Below, piece by piece: positions 1 through 9,410 of a DNA stretch of 64,000 nucleotides (the first letter of the stretch is position 1; every line of letters begins with the position of its first letter). The stretch spans positions 19,125 to 83,124 of the forward strand of contig NW_026970698.1 in NCBI RefSeq assembly GCF_963678635.1, written 5' to 3'. The stretch comes from Symsagittifera roscoffensis (Eukaryota; Xenacoelomorpha; Acoela; Convolutidae). A program made the translations under genes and the position numbers. The notes beneath the pieces were generated by a model. That model ran no database searches. It saw nothing but the letters and a program-made list of their open reading frames with translations, and was not told where the DNA came from.

Positions 1-729
1 TATTGGGAGTATAGAGACGTATTTTATGTTCATCGTCCAAAAACTTTGTTTCTGTTCCTGCTGGTAAATAAAATTTTGATGGAACTGAACCACTGTTTGT
101 GCAATATCTTAGCAAATCTACTGTTTTTGGAATTAAATCAATGACTAAAGGACCATAAGGAATAGATGTTGCATCTTGATACCACTCTTTCAATTGTGAT
201 CCTAGACCTAGTTTTTTACTGAAAGTATTGATATGTAAAACATCTCTCGGTGATTTGAACAAGACTATATGTGTATTTTGTAACTCAGCATCTCTTCCCA
301 ATTGGCTTTGATGAAACAATTTATGCTTAATATTTTTTGTATTGAGTCTCCTGTGTCTTCCAGCAGAAGCAATTTTCACAAACTGCTTAGAATTTGAAAT
401 TTCTTCACAAGAGTCATCAAATATTAACAATTATTTCGTTCGTTTATTGCAAAGGTTTTCAATCAGTTCAAAGTCAATTCCTTGGATAAATTTAAGTTTT
501 TTTTGCATTTGATATTGAAGAGGTTGATAATATTGATGAAAATGAAAAATTTGTCAAATTTTGGTTGAAATAAACCAATTTTTAACCAATCGAAAATAAG
601 ATGCAATTTTCTAGACCCACTCGGTCCAACTAGCGAAATAAAAACTCGTTCTTTGGGAGAAAATATTTTATTCATAGCTTTGGAGAAGGTAAAATATAAC
701 CAACTGCACGCGATAAAATTGCTACCCAA
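1..729 (-). pseudogene. Polinton packaging-type ATPase (FtsK/HerA/A32-like), broken, C-terminal part reaching the window edge
   Basis: In Polintons this P-loop ATPase is thought to drive packaging of the genome into capsids. The N-terminal piece (463-729) carries the P-loop region ISLVGPSGSRKL. The family pattern is GxxxxGK[ST], so the second glycine is now Arg and the Thr/Ser is now Leu. A separate frame, open from about 430 down to base 2, carries a Walker B-like LLIFDDS strand near 425-410. It continues through conserved-looking stretches (GRDAELQNTHIVLFKSPRD) and ends DDEHKIRLYTPN at the window edge. A TAA at 431-433 and frame changes near 465-480 separate the pieces. The P-loop damage and stops make this non-functional. 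Confidence 0.85.
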
Positions 730-968
730 TCTGTTGTTTCTTCACATGTAGTAGATATTATTATTCGAACGGTTGCACATGCTAGTATTGAAACTATGAC
801 AAAAAATTGGAACATAAGAACTAAAAAAGATCTATTACACTTACCTCCAAAAAACTTCCATGATTTCGTTCATGATTCTCCTCATCAAAGACAAAATTTC
901 CTAAATTTAATTCTCACATTCATCACCCATCTCAACTTTGGAATGAAAAAATTGATAATGATTAACAT

Positions 969-1446
969 TTAATTTTCAATAACACAAGATAATACAAAAT
1001 AAATTAGGTAATTTACAAATTTAAAAAAACATCGAGTCAATGTTCCGTATGCAAATGCTTTTCTTTCTGCACAGTGAAGAGTTTTTGCATGACAAAATGG
1101 GTATTTGCTACACCTCCAATCATATTCTTCATCTTGGAAAATCAAATTTTTGAACTTTTGGGCATGCGTAGTCATCCAAGCTTGTAGCCTTTGTTTTCAA
1201 AATTTCTGACATAATTTTTACATTTTTCGTATATTTTGCAAAACACTTTTTCATTATTTTTTCAAGCTCAGTATAATTTCCATGACTACTGCTCCAATTG
1301 ATTCTATGAAGATGCTTCGTACACCAAACACATTGGGATGTAGCTTTGAACTTTTTGGGTGGAACAAATTGTCCATTTTTATGAGCTCCTAACTCTTTCA
1401 CTATACTGTTTTCAATACACTCAATATCCAAGACAATCAGACTCAT
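969..1446 (-). pseudogene. Nuclease-like Polinton accessory protein, frameshifted
   Basis: Two overlapping minus frames form one gene: 1129-1446 (N-terminal) and 969-1175 (C-terminal), with a frameshift near 1150. The N-terminus reads SLIVLDIECIENSIVKELG. A hydrophobic strand followed by D-x-E is typical of the first motif of DEDD-type 3'-5' exonucleases. The C-terminal frame is Cys/His-rich (WRCSKYPFCHAKTLHCAERK). I recall similar short proteins beside Polinton genes but cannot name a family firmly. The exonuclease reading rests on the single D-x-E strand. The 240 bases between this gene and the ATPase hold nothing I recognise. Confidence 0.5.
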
Positions 1447-1548
1447 GATGCTAGCTGTTTTCGCTGAGTTCCTTAGTTAAAATGACTAACAATCTAACAA
1501 TGCACATATTGTTGAAAAATTTAATATATAAACAGAAGAACAATCCAG

Positions 1549-1809
1549 TCACGTGGCCAAAAAACAAGAACTAGGAACTCTAGGTAAAACAAAACAATAA
1601 CCAGGTCCCTTATGCGTAGTAGACTTCACAGATCCAGCTGTATCATGTAAATTTGCTTGAAGTCGGAAGATTTTTGAATTTGTAAAAAGAAATCCATACA
1701 GGAATTTCCGCTTCCAATTAGACCCCCAAAAGGAAGTTTTTGGTCCATTTCTTTCAAATTTATGTTTGGGTCCAACACAATACAGGTACAAAGAAAATAA
1801 TTTTTTCAT
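1549..1809 (-). pseudogene. Short open frame of unknown meaning
   Basis: An 86-codon minus frame between the nuclease-like gene and the next small gene. It shows Gly/Pro/Cys-containing stretches (YCVGPKHKFERNGPK, HKGPGYCF) but no recognisable domain. It lies in the same orientation as its neighbours, which is the only support that it is a gene remnant. It could equally be a chance frame. Confidence 0.2.
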
Positions 1810-1836
1810 ATTGATGAAAAGTCAAAGCTAATCAAA

Positions 1837-2284
1837 TCAAAATTTCTGAGAGTTTCCTTTAATTTCTGAACGTTCATTTTCTACAGTGCATTCGTCAATA
1901 ATGCTACAAATTTTTTTGAAAGTTTCCAAATAAGACAAAACTGAGCGGATAAAAACAACCAGTTTATCATACTCCTCTTTTTCAAACTGAAATTTTTGAT
2001 TGTTTTTCAAGAGTTTTTTTTCCGACGATTTTCTATAATATCTATTTTTTATATATCTGAACGACAACTACGAAACAAGTTTTACGTCTTCCATTATGCG
2101 AAGTCCACTCAAATTGAAAATTTTGTGATTCTGTATCAAAATCTTGCAATTTTGGTAAATTTTGAGATTCCAAAACAGTTAGTGAAAATTTCTGGGACTT
2201 TTCTTGTAAGACAATATGAAAAAGACCCAGTTTATTATGAAGCTTTGAAACGAGATTTCTGAAAAAACCAATGTTCCAACTCAT
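1837..2284 (-). pseudogene. Small unknown Polinton gene, two frames
   Basis: Minus-strand frames 2042-2284 (ending around SHNGRRKTCF) and 1837-2067 (Lys/Glu-rich, with FEKEEYDKLVVFIRSVLSYL) overlap and share orientation with the genes on either side, so they probably form one frameshifted gene of about 150 codons. The second half looks helical and charged. A plus-strand frame covers much of the same bases (1996-2262). I prefer the minus strand because of gene order and the protein-like composition of the first piece. Function unknown. Confidence 0.35.
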
Positions 2285-2357
2285 ACTGCTCAGCTCAAAA
2301 AATGTTTGAAAAATGATTCAAGAAGATCAATATTTTCTTAACATGACTAAAATAACA

Positions 2358-2939
2358 TCACTCAACATTAATTTTCTCAACATACATAAAACCTACCAAA
2401 ACTTGGGTGAGTTCTTTGAAATCGTTCAAAGCATAGTTGACATAGGCAACTTGCTTCAAGACTTCGTTCTCCTTTGCAGTGAAGTGTCGTATCTGAATGT
2501 AGGGTGGCTTGTTCTTACTGTAATTGCTGATTGTAACACACAACTTTCTTTTCTGGTACGCTGCTATGTCATACACCGCATGACAGTTCGCAATTTTCTG
2601 CTCCATAGTTGAATCTTTATCACAATAGGGTTCCAATACAGAAACGGATCCAACGGTTTCAGCATCGTGAATAACAGTATTCCGTATTGCTGATATACTT
2701 ACTCCTTCTTTTTCGCCAAGATAGACTTGCTGGGTCGTTTGATTAGTTCCGAATTTCTGTAGCAAATGGAAGCAAGTTTCAAAGTAACTTTTTCCGTTGT
2801 TAGCGTTTTTGGGACCAAGAAAATCTGCTTTTCCCCTTTTGATTTTTAGCAAACTCAAATTAGTCGGGAAGGATATTTTTTGGCGAATACATTTTTGACT
2901 TGAGATTCGGAGCCAACTGATCAGTAGTAGATTTGTCAA
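2358..2939 (-). CDS. PC4-like (transcriptional coactivator p15-like) protein, element A copy
   Basis: The longest undamaged frame in element A: 193 codons without a stop. Residues about 130-185 read as a beta-strand (KLCVTISNY), a loop (SKNKPPY), a strand with IQIRHF, then a helix-rich end (LNDFKELTQVL). That order of strands with a central hxIR motif, followed by a terminal helix, resembles the single-stranded-DNA-binding domain of PC4/p15. The middle has a conserved SAIRNTVIHDAETV segment. Four related but broken copies lie in B's palindromic cores and two more in the tandem arms, so the gene is a regular part of these elements. The PC4 assignment is an inference from pattern; a protein profile search would decide it. 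The true start is uncertain. Confidence 0.5.
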   Translation of the reverse strand: MTNLLLISWLRISSQKCIRQKISFPTNLSLLKIKRGKADFLGPKNANNGKSYFETCFHLLQKFGTNQTTQQVYLGEKEGVSISAIRNTVIHDAETVGSVSVLEPYCDKDSTMEQKIANCHAVYDIAAYQKRKLCVTISNYSKNKPPYIQIRHFTAKENEVLKQVAYVNYALNDFKELTQVLVGFMYVEKINVE

Positions 2940-3130
2940 AATATAGATAATTGTAAATATATTGAAATTGGGAAATGTAGATGACTCACTGTATTTTCCA
3001 AATAAGGTTTTATTACCTTAAATGGAATAGTGAGTTGATGATGAAACAGTTGCGGACAATGCGTAGTTGCTAGAGCTACTATATAAACACTTCAATGTAG
3101 TTAAAAATCATTTTAAACAAATAATCGTTG

Positions 3131-3708
3131 ATGGCATCTGCTATGTGTCAAGCATATTCCACTTTTTGATCGGATAAAATACAAAATCTCATTTTATCTC
3201 TGTCTAAAAATTTCGTTGTAACCACGCAAGACTACTGGGTATCTAACCATTCATCCTTCTGCCCTGTGCAAAAATGCAAGTTTCACTTAGTAATAATCGG
3301 ATCATCGCTCGATCATATTTCGCAAAGATTCGATAAATATCATTTAACTTACCAAGCTGTTGACTGTATTTATACCTTATACAAATACAAAAACTAATCC
3401 AATATATTTTCATCAAGAGATGAAATTTTCAAACAATTGAATCGTGTGGTCGAATACAACTGGAAATGTAGAACACCGGAAAAATAACCCAGTGTTGCAA
3501 AGAAACGGTTGCTGCGAAAAAATTCAAAAGACACCATCTCAGTTCTGCTCAGATGCTTGCGTCTACTCAGACTCTTGGATCAGCTTTTTGGGAAAGGATT
3601 CGAAAAGTTTATAACTCAAAGTATGAGTCTGATTTGTTGAAAATTGTTGATTCTTCCATTGATGGTTATGGTTCTGTAAATAGTGAGCGTGTCACTTTTT
3701 TTTATTAA
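3131..3708 (+). pseudogene. orfX, conserved unknown Polinton gene, element A copy
   Basis: A broken plus-strand gene convergent with nothing and divergent from the PC4-like gene. The first part, from ATG 3131, includes VVTTQDYWVSNHSSFCPVQK and then IIGSSLDHISQRFDKY. A later part in another frame includes ASTQTLGSAFWERIRK and SKYESDLLKIVDSSIDGYG, ending with TAA at 3706-3708. Both parts match the orfX copies in the E cores, although the intervening DNA is full of substitutions. Conservation at the protein level between diverged copies indicates a once-selected gene. No known domain recognised. Confidence 0.55.
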
Positions 3709-4533
3709 TAATTGAATATTTGCTTATAAAAGTCTTGTCAAAACTAGTTTTAATTCAACTTTTTTCAACAAATAAAACTCGTAATTTTTAACACGTGGGG
3801 TAACTCAGAGTTTTTCTCAAGATGCAAAAATTGTTTTGGTTTTTTTAACAAGTGTGCAAAAATTTTCATAAAAATTTTGTGTAGGATGCTATTTTTTTTG
3901 TCGTTTTTCAGAAAACAAAAACAAAAAGTAACTTCTTTTTTCTTATGCAAATGCAAAAAACGCAAAACTATTTATAAAATATTTTCATTATGAATGACTT
4001 TGAGTGCTATTCATTATCTTAATACATTGTTTTTCTGATGTTTTTGATCAACATTTATGCAAAAAATGGATTTTTTAATGATAAAAATTTAAACAAAGGA
4101 ACTCATAAATTTTAATTTTCATCAATGCAAGAAAATCTTGTTACAATTTTTTTTGAAATGCGAAAACACTTGATGAAAATTTTCTGAAATTGAAAAAATT
4201 CTGTGATTTTTTTAACAAGTGTGCAAAAAATTTAATGAAAACTTTTGCATGGTGCAAAAAATTATGTAAAAGTGAAGATTTTTATAGCTTTTGAAATTGA
4301 TTTAATTTTTCTATCATCTTTGCAAACAAACTTTGTAAATCAATTTATCAATTGCAAAATTAGTTTGATTTTTAACCAAGTTTTTAAACCAAACTTTTTA
4401 AAAACTTTGCTTTTGCAAAGTTTTTTTTAACAAACTTTTCTGTGGCCTTAACTCTTTGTTCCTATCTCTTTAAAATAAAACTACTAGATGCAAAGAAATT
4501 AAATTACAAAACACAAGACAACAACCAAATTAT
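3709..4533. other. Non-coding AT-rich spacer dense in GCAAA/TTTGC words
   Basis: About 800 bases with no supported gene between orfX and orfP. The stretch is very AT-rich, but its few G and C bases are concentrated in repeated TGCAAAA / TTTTGCA words, including the octamer ATGCAAAT (for example near 3945). The same kind of spacer sits at the same position in every E core arm (for example 7486-8160), so it is a conserved part of the element and not random filler. Role unknown. Confidence 0.5.
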
Positions 4534-4794
4534 TTACAAAGCAAACAGCTGCCGAGCAGCTGAGTTCTCAAAATTTTGAAAGTTCTCAATGTAGCGCAAA
4601 GCTGGTCTTGCCTCCATCGCCGGTGGTTGTCTTGGTTGTTCGCTGACTGGAGTCTTTGGCTCAGAGAACCCCTCATCCTTTTCGATGATAATTCGGTTCT
4701 CCACAGATCCTTTTTCTCAAGGAAAGAAGAAATTGTCGTTTTTTTGAGCCACATATCTAGAGTCAGCAGTTTCGGGATAGTTCATTTCCACATG
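4534..4794 (-). pseudogene. orfP C-terminal half (element A), split by insertion of element B
   Basis: Minus-strand end of a small unknown gene. It reads from the B insertion point down to TAA at 4534-4536, through MNYPETADSRYVAQ, an acidic and Pro-rich section (IEKDEGFSEPKTP) and a final AARQLFAL. The E-core copies end the same way (AAQQLFGL). The N-terminal half lies at 21063-21308, on the other side of element B. The frame is continuous across the insertion if one target-site copy is counted. There is also a frameshift near 4722. Function unknown; the acidic tail looks disordered. Confidence 0.7.
4789..4794. repeat. Target-site duplication CACATG, left copy
   Basis: Six bases directly outside the AGTAGTAGA terminus of element B, matching CACATG at 21063-21068 exactly. 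Six-base duplications are the rule for Polinton integrase. Confidence 0.9.
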
Positions 4795-6267
4795 AGTAGT
4801 AGACGTTCGAGGTGATCAGGTCAGGGGGGGGGGGGGGGGGGGGGGGCGTTGGGAGCATGGCGGACCTCTTGTATCAAGATACGTTGTAGATTTCGGTCAG
4901 CCAAGCTATGTATTAAGATAGGGAATAGAGTCTACAATGTATTAGGATAGGGAATACCAATGTTAAGGTCTCAGTGTGATGGTAAGAGAAAGAAAAATGG
5001 TATATTTTTTGGTTTTTGTGTAGAAATGTCTATTTTTTTCGCAAAAATTTTGGGGCCCGTTATCTAATTGTTGATTTTCAAAAGTGAATTACAAGTAACT
5101 TGTGTAATGAATGTTATGTTGTTAGTTTTTGGGTACATAGTAAGTCGATAATAAGAGTTTTTCGGCAAAAAATTGAGATTTTTCATCAAAAGTTTTTCAA
5201 AAAAACTTCAAAACACGATAAAGTTTGTTATAACTCGACCTATTAACTTATCAATTGGTAACCTTTTTTTTGAAACAATGCTAAAATCTACTGAAACTTC
5301 GAGAAAAGCCAAGTTTGGAAAAATTTGAAACAATTTGGATTTTTCTACAATTTTCACTCAAAACTTTTAAGTATGATTAAAATTACCCTAATGTGAGCTC
5401 AGAAGCAGGTTATATAAGGTTTTGAATATCATGCGAAAGCTCATAATGACTTCGACTCTACTGAAACTTCAAAAAAGTCAAGATTTTTGGAAAAAAAATT
5501 CAAAAAATTTGAGTATTTGGAAAAAAATGCATAAAATTCAAGTTTTTGGAAGAAAATTCTAAAACACTCATAATTTTGGCTGTTGTATTGTTGTTTCTGA
5601 TCTAATTGAAAATATATACTTCCGTACAGACTTTAAAATTGAGCTCAAAATTTAGTTTAATTGGCCTCCTGTTGAGACAATGATACAAAGTTTTGAGCAA
5701 AACCAGAATTTTTCCTCAATTTTTTCTCAAAATACTAAAATACGATGAAATTTACCTTAATGGGAGCTGAAAAACGGTTTATAAAGTCTCTAAACACTAA
5801 AAAGAAAGCTCATAAATTGAGGAAAACGCAACTTTTGATATCATTAACTATCACTTTTCTAGCACAATAATTATTATACTGCTTTTTGTTCTTGATTTTT
5901 TCGGAAGTTTTTTTCAAAAATGTTCAAGTGAGAAAGAATTGGGGTTAGTTAAAGCTTTCAAAAGCACATGTAAAAATTATCTATTATAATTAAAAATATT
6001 ATATTATAAATACCTAATATATCAAATGATAACAATTTCATAAAGATATACTTTATAAGCTAAATTTTAGTAAAAATATCTCAAAACTCCTAATGAAATA
6101 AACTGAGTTTCTATCATAATTTATTGTTTTCTCAGTTTCTGTTTCATCTACTATCTTCCATTTTAATCCAATATGAACAAAGTTCTACTTGAAAATTGAA
6201 TTTTAGATGGAAAAGTGTATCGTTTCAACGAACGTTCAGTAGTCCGAAGCAAAGTAATTACCATAAA
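4795..6267 (+). repeat. Left terminal inverted repeat of element B
   Basis: Begins AGTAGTAGA, then GTGATCAGG, a G tract, GGGAGCATGGCGGACC, and repeated 'tattaagatagggaatag'-type words. The reverse complement of 18646-21062 matches it in order but with many substitutions and about 950 fewer bases. It appears to carry an internal duplication: the stretch around 5370-5480 (taatgtgagctc...gaaagctcataa) recurs around 5735-5830. No gene seen in it. Confidence 0.8.
4824..4846 (+). repeat. 23-base G homopolymer inside the TIR
   Basis: An uninterrupted run of 23 G just inside the GATCAGG of the TIR. The equivalent place in other TIRs is a run of C on the plus strand: 6 in the three right TIRs of B (21033-21038 and copies), 11 at 58663-58673, 12 at 62609-62620. 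Confidence 0.95.
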
Positions 6268-6785
6268 AAATTTCTTCCAAAATTTGGGATAGTTCTTTGA
6301 ATTCATTCAAAGTATAGTTGACATATGCAACTTGCTCCAAGTCTTCATTTTACCTTGCAGCAAAGAGTCGAATCTGAATGAAGGGCGTGTTGTTCACATT
6401 GTACTTCCTGATTGTGACTTACAACCTCCTCATGTTGTATGTTGCTATTTCAAATACTCTATTACAGATGTCGAGCTTCTGATCCGTAGTTGACTCTTAC
6501 CAGATTTGGCTTCATATTTTGGTACGATTCCTAGATTTTCAGCATCATGAATAACAGTATTCCGGATTGCCGATGTTTTTTCTCCTTCTTTTCACTAAGA
6601 TGGACTTGTTCAGACTTTTCAAATTGTCCCAAATCATTTGTTTTTAAAAGTTGAAAGCACTGTTCGAAGTATCTTTTCCCCTTGTAGGATCTTTGGAAAC
6701 AAACCAATCTCCTAATTCTTTTTTTTTGATTTTTTGGAAATTCTTTATAGTTGGGTCTGTCAACTTTTCTAGAGTACATTTTTGA
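6268..6785 (-). pseudogene. PC4-like relic, E1 left arm
   Basis: Minus-strand relic with the N-terminal part at 6531-6779 (RYFEQCFQLLKTNDLGQF matches the element A gene's SYFETCFHLLQKFG) and a degraded C-terminal part running to the TIR boundary. Several frame changes. The TIR replaces its 3' end. Confidence 0.55.
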
Positions 6786-6944
6786 AGTGCAAACTGATCA
6801 CATGAGGAGAAATGAGAGAATTGATTTTGAGATTAAAAGAAAATGAAAGTAAGCAGTATGAGTCATCGCGACTTCTATGTATGGAAGTAGTGTCAATTAT
6901 GGAAGGTTTTGTAAGATGTTTCAGAATATAATATTAAATCTTTA

Positions 6945-7480
6945 TTTTCTGTTTTCAACGAATTTTACAAAAAATACATAGAAACCCAAAATTATTGCGT
7001 GTCTACTCACTATTTTTTTTGTTCCTTGCAAAATTGCAAGTTTACTTTAGTTTTAATAGAAACATCTCCTAGCCAGATTCTTCAGAGATTAGTCAATTAT
7101 CAATACATATATCAAGAAATTGATTGTCTTTACCTTTTGTACAAACTCAGATTCTATTCAATTATTGTCACATGAAGAGGGGAAGTATTCAATCAGCTTA
7201 TTTGCGGTGTGTAGCACAGTTTACGATGAAAAGGAGCTTCCAAAATTTCAAGCATGTCAAGGAAACGACTTGTTCGGAAAAAGTTCGAAATAAACATTAA
7301 CTAAGTTCTAATCAAAAACTTGTATCTACTCAAACTCTGGGCTCAGCTTTTTTAGAGAGAATTCGCAAAAATTCAAAATTAAAAATATGAATCTGATTTG
7401 TTCAAAATAATTGATCGTTTCAATGACGGTCATGGTTCTGTAAATAGTGAGCGTGTCAATTTTTCAATTAATTTTTGAAA
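6945..7480 (+). pseudogene. orfX relic, E1 left arm
   Basis: Degraded copy with recognisable sections: NYCVSTH / FFCSLQNCKF (about 6985-7040), YIYQEIDCLYLLYK (about 7105-7145) and YESDLFKIIDRF (about 7385-7420), in different frames with stops between. Confidence 0.55.
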
Positions 7481-8207
7481 ATTTCTTCATAAAAATCTTG
7501 TCAATCATAACTAAATTTCATCTTAAATGCATTTCAACGAATAAATTTATGTTACTTCTTTCGAGAAAAAAATTTGCATAATGCAAATAATTTCATGAAT
7601 TCTCACAAAACGTATGCGAAAACCAAATTTATTTCTTCTTATGCAAATGCAAAAAACGCAAAGTTTTACTCTAAAAAAATCAATAATTGCCAAAAGATTT
7701 CAACTTTTTTAATTTCGAGAGCTATTCCCTGTCTTAAAACATTTTTTTTCTGATACTTTGATCATCATACATGCAAAAAACAGATTTTTTTTTGATCAAA
7801 AAGAACACAAAGAAATTCAGTTACCCTGATTATTAACAGTGCAAGAAAAATTTGTGTAATATGATTTTTAAAAAGCAAAAACATTTAATGAACATTTATC
7901 TAATCTGCTAATTTTTTTTTTGATTTTTTTAACAAGTATGCAAAAATTGTGATTTTTTTTATGAAGTCTAAAAAAACTGATCTGAAAATTTTTGGAAGAA
8001 GACCAAATTGTTTCAGTTTTTTTTTTTACCATTTTGCCAAATATTTGTGCTTTGCAAAGTGCAAATTTGAAAAGATTAGTGCAAAACTGTGTATTACTAA
8101 TTTTTCTATAGCCTCATACCTTATCTCTTTGTTCCTATCTCTTTAAAATAATCATACTAGATGCAAAAAAATTTAGGTTACAAAACACAAGACAAAAGCC
8201 AAATTAT
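7481..8207. other. GCAAA-rich spacer, E1 left arm
   Basis: Non-coding. Contains the word pair atgcaaatgcaaaaaacgc near 7638, shared with the element A spacer near 3943, plus many further TGCAAA and TTTGC words. A 65-codon plus frame at 7949-8146 looks like chance. Confidence 0.45.
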
Positions 8208-8645
8208 TTACAAATCAAAGAGCTGTCGAGCAATTGAAAATTTTTGCAAGTTCTCAAAGGAGCGCAGAGCTGGTCTTGCCTTCATCGCCGGTGGTTTTCT
8301 TGGTGGTTCGCTGACTGGAGTTCTTGGGTCAGAGAACCCCTCATCCTCTTCGATGGTAATTGGGTTCTCCACAGATCCCTTTTCCTCTCAAGGAAAGAGG
8401 AAATTGTCGACTGGTTGTGCCACATATCTAGAGTCAGTATTATCGGGGTAGTTCATTCCCACAAGCTCAGACATTTCCTTAATCATTTGCAGGGTTCCAA
8501 GTAATGGGATCTTGCGTCATATGATATTCGTTGAAATCTCTTCACATCACCTTCACCATGTGCCAGACGTAGATGAGGTGTCCATTCTAGGTAGAAAAAC
8601 TCCAGACACTATTTCTCGCACTTGAATTTGTACAGAGAAATAAGT
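8208..8645 (-). pseudogene. orfP relic, E1 left arm
   Basis: Minus-strand relic ending with the conserved RQLFDL then TAA (8208-8210). It contains the acidic section ENPITIEEDEGFSEP and a degraded N-terminal half. About 45 bases including the start codon are missing compared with the right-arm copy. Open plus-strand frames across it (8161-8504) are antisense shadows. Confidence 0.6.
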
Positions 8646-8649
8646 TGAG

Positions 8650-8885
8650 TAAAAGATACAGAGTAAAAAAGAACGATTGATTTACAGTTGGGAGGAAAGT
8701 AGTTGACGGTAGTTAAGTTGAAAATGGGAAGTTTATTCCCATTTCTTTAAACTATAAATCATTTTCATTTCAACTTAACTACCATTAACTACCTCCTCTC
8801 TCAACTCTAAATACTTTAATTTCAACTCAACTACCGTCAACTACTTCCCTCTCAACTGTAAATCAAAGGTTCTTTTCACTCTGTA
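8650..8885. promoter_or_regulatory. Palindrome centre of E1 with 52-bp boxes and a hairpin
   Basis: Lies between the two divergent orfP relics. Two direct boxes start at 8767 and 8819 (ATTTCAACTYAACTACCRT..., period 52) and an inverted one covers about 8695-8725. The same box occurs twice before orfP of element A (21358 and 21410, also period 52), so it is probably the orfP promoter or an upstream element. A perfect 9-bp stem with a 5-base loop sits at 8722-8744 (AAATGGGAA/TTCCCATTT). Confidence 0.55.
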
Positions 8886-8902
8886 TCTTTTTACTCAACT
8901 TA

Positions 8903-9410
8903 ATGCTGAAAATAATCTTCGCAGTGCACAACATCAATCTTATGTTCTCGGTAGAATGTTCGCCTGATCTAGTACAAATCCAAGTATCAGAAACAGTGTC
9001 TGGAGTTTTCCTAAATTGAACGGACATCCCAATCCAAGTCTGGCACATGGTGGAGGTGATGCGAAGAGATTTCATAGAACATCATATGACGCAAGTTCCC
9101 ATCACAGAGAACCAACTTGGAACCAAGCAAATGATAGAGAAAGTGTCTGAGCGTGTGGGAATGAACTACCCCGAGATTCCTGACTCTAGATATGTGGCAC
9201 AACCAGTCGACGATTTCCTCTTTCCTTGGTAGGTTTGAGGGATCTGTGGAGAACCCAATTACCATTGAAGAGGATGAGGGGTTCTCTGAGCCAAGAACAC
9301 CAGTGATCGAATCACCAAGACAACCTCGGGCAGTGGAGGCAAGACCAGATCTGCGCTTCATTGTGAACTTGCAAAAATCTTCAGCTGCTCAACAGCTCTT
9401 TGGTTTGTAA
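8903..9410 (+). pseudogene. orfP relic, E1 right arm (most complete copy)
   Basis: Starts ATG 8903 and ends TAA 9408-9410, about 169 codons, interrupted by TGA at 9017-9019 and a frameshift near 9230. N-terminal part: a hydrophobic start then CSPDLVQIQVSETVSG. Middle: DIPIQVWHMVEVMRRDF. After the frameshift: acidic/Pro-rich ENPITIEEDEGFSEPRTP and end AAQQLFGL. This uninterrupted homologue shows that element B in A lies between the codons corresponding to ERV and GMNYPE. No known family; possibly a small structural or regulatory protein. Confidence 0.65.

Larger units (their letters stand above)
1..4794. mobile_element. Polinton element A, left part
   Basis: Left portion of an old Polinton/Maverick that runs off the window edge. 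Gene order, left to right: ATPase (-), nuclease-like (-), two small unknown genes (-), PC4-like (-), orfX (+), spacer, orfP C-terminal half (-). It is interrupted at 4794 by element B and resumes at 21063 with the orfP N-terminal half and the polymerase. The ATPase and protein-primed polymerase pairing is diagnostic of Polintons. No integrase or capsid gene is visible in this part. Nearly every frame carries stops or frameshifts. Confidence 0.85.

Noticed and set aside
1549-1809. A phospholipase A2-like domain suggested by 'YCVGPKHKF'
   Set aside because: Only a vague resemblance to a Cys-Gly-Pro motif; no catalytic His-Asp pattern follows.
8161-8504. Overlapping plus-strand open frames (96 and 86 codons) repeated in every E core
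   Set aside because: They are antisense to the orfP relic. The protein-like composition (acidic tail, conserved end) is on the minus strand, and the plus frames are absent from element A in that form.
9011-9361. 116-codon minus frame across the orfP right-arm relic
   Set aside because: Antisense shadow of orfP, held open by orfP codon bias. No conserved content of its own.
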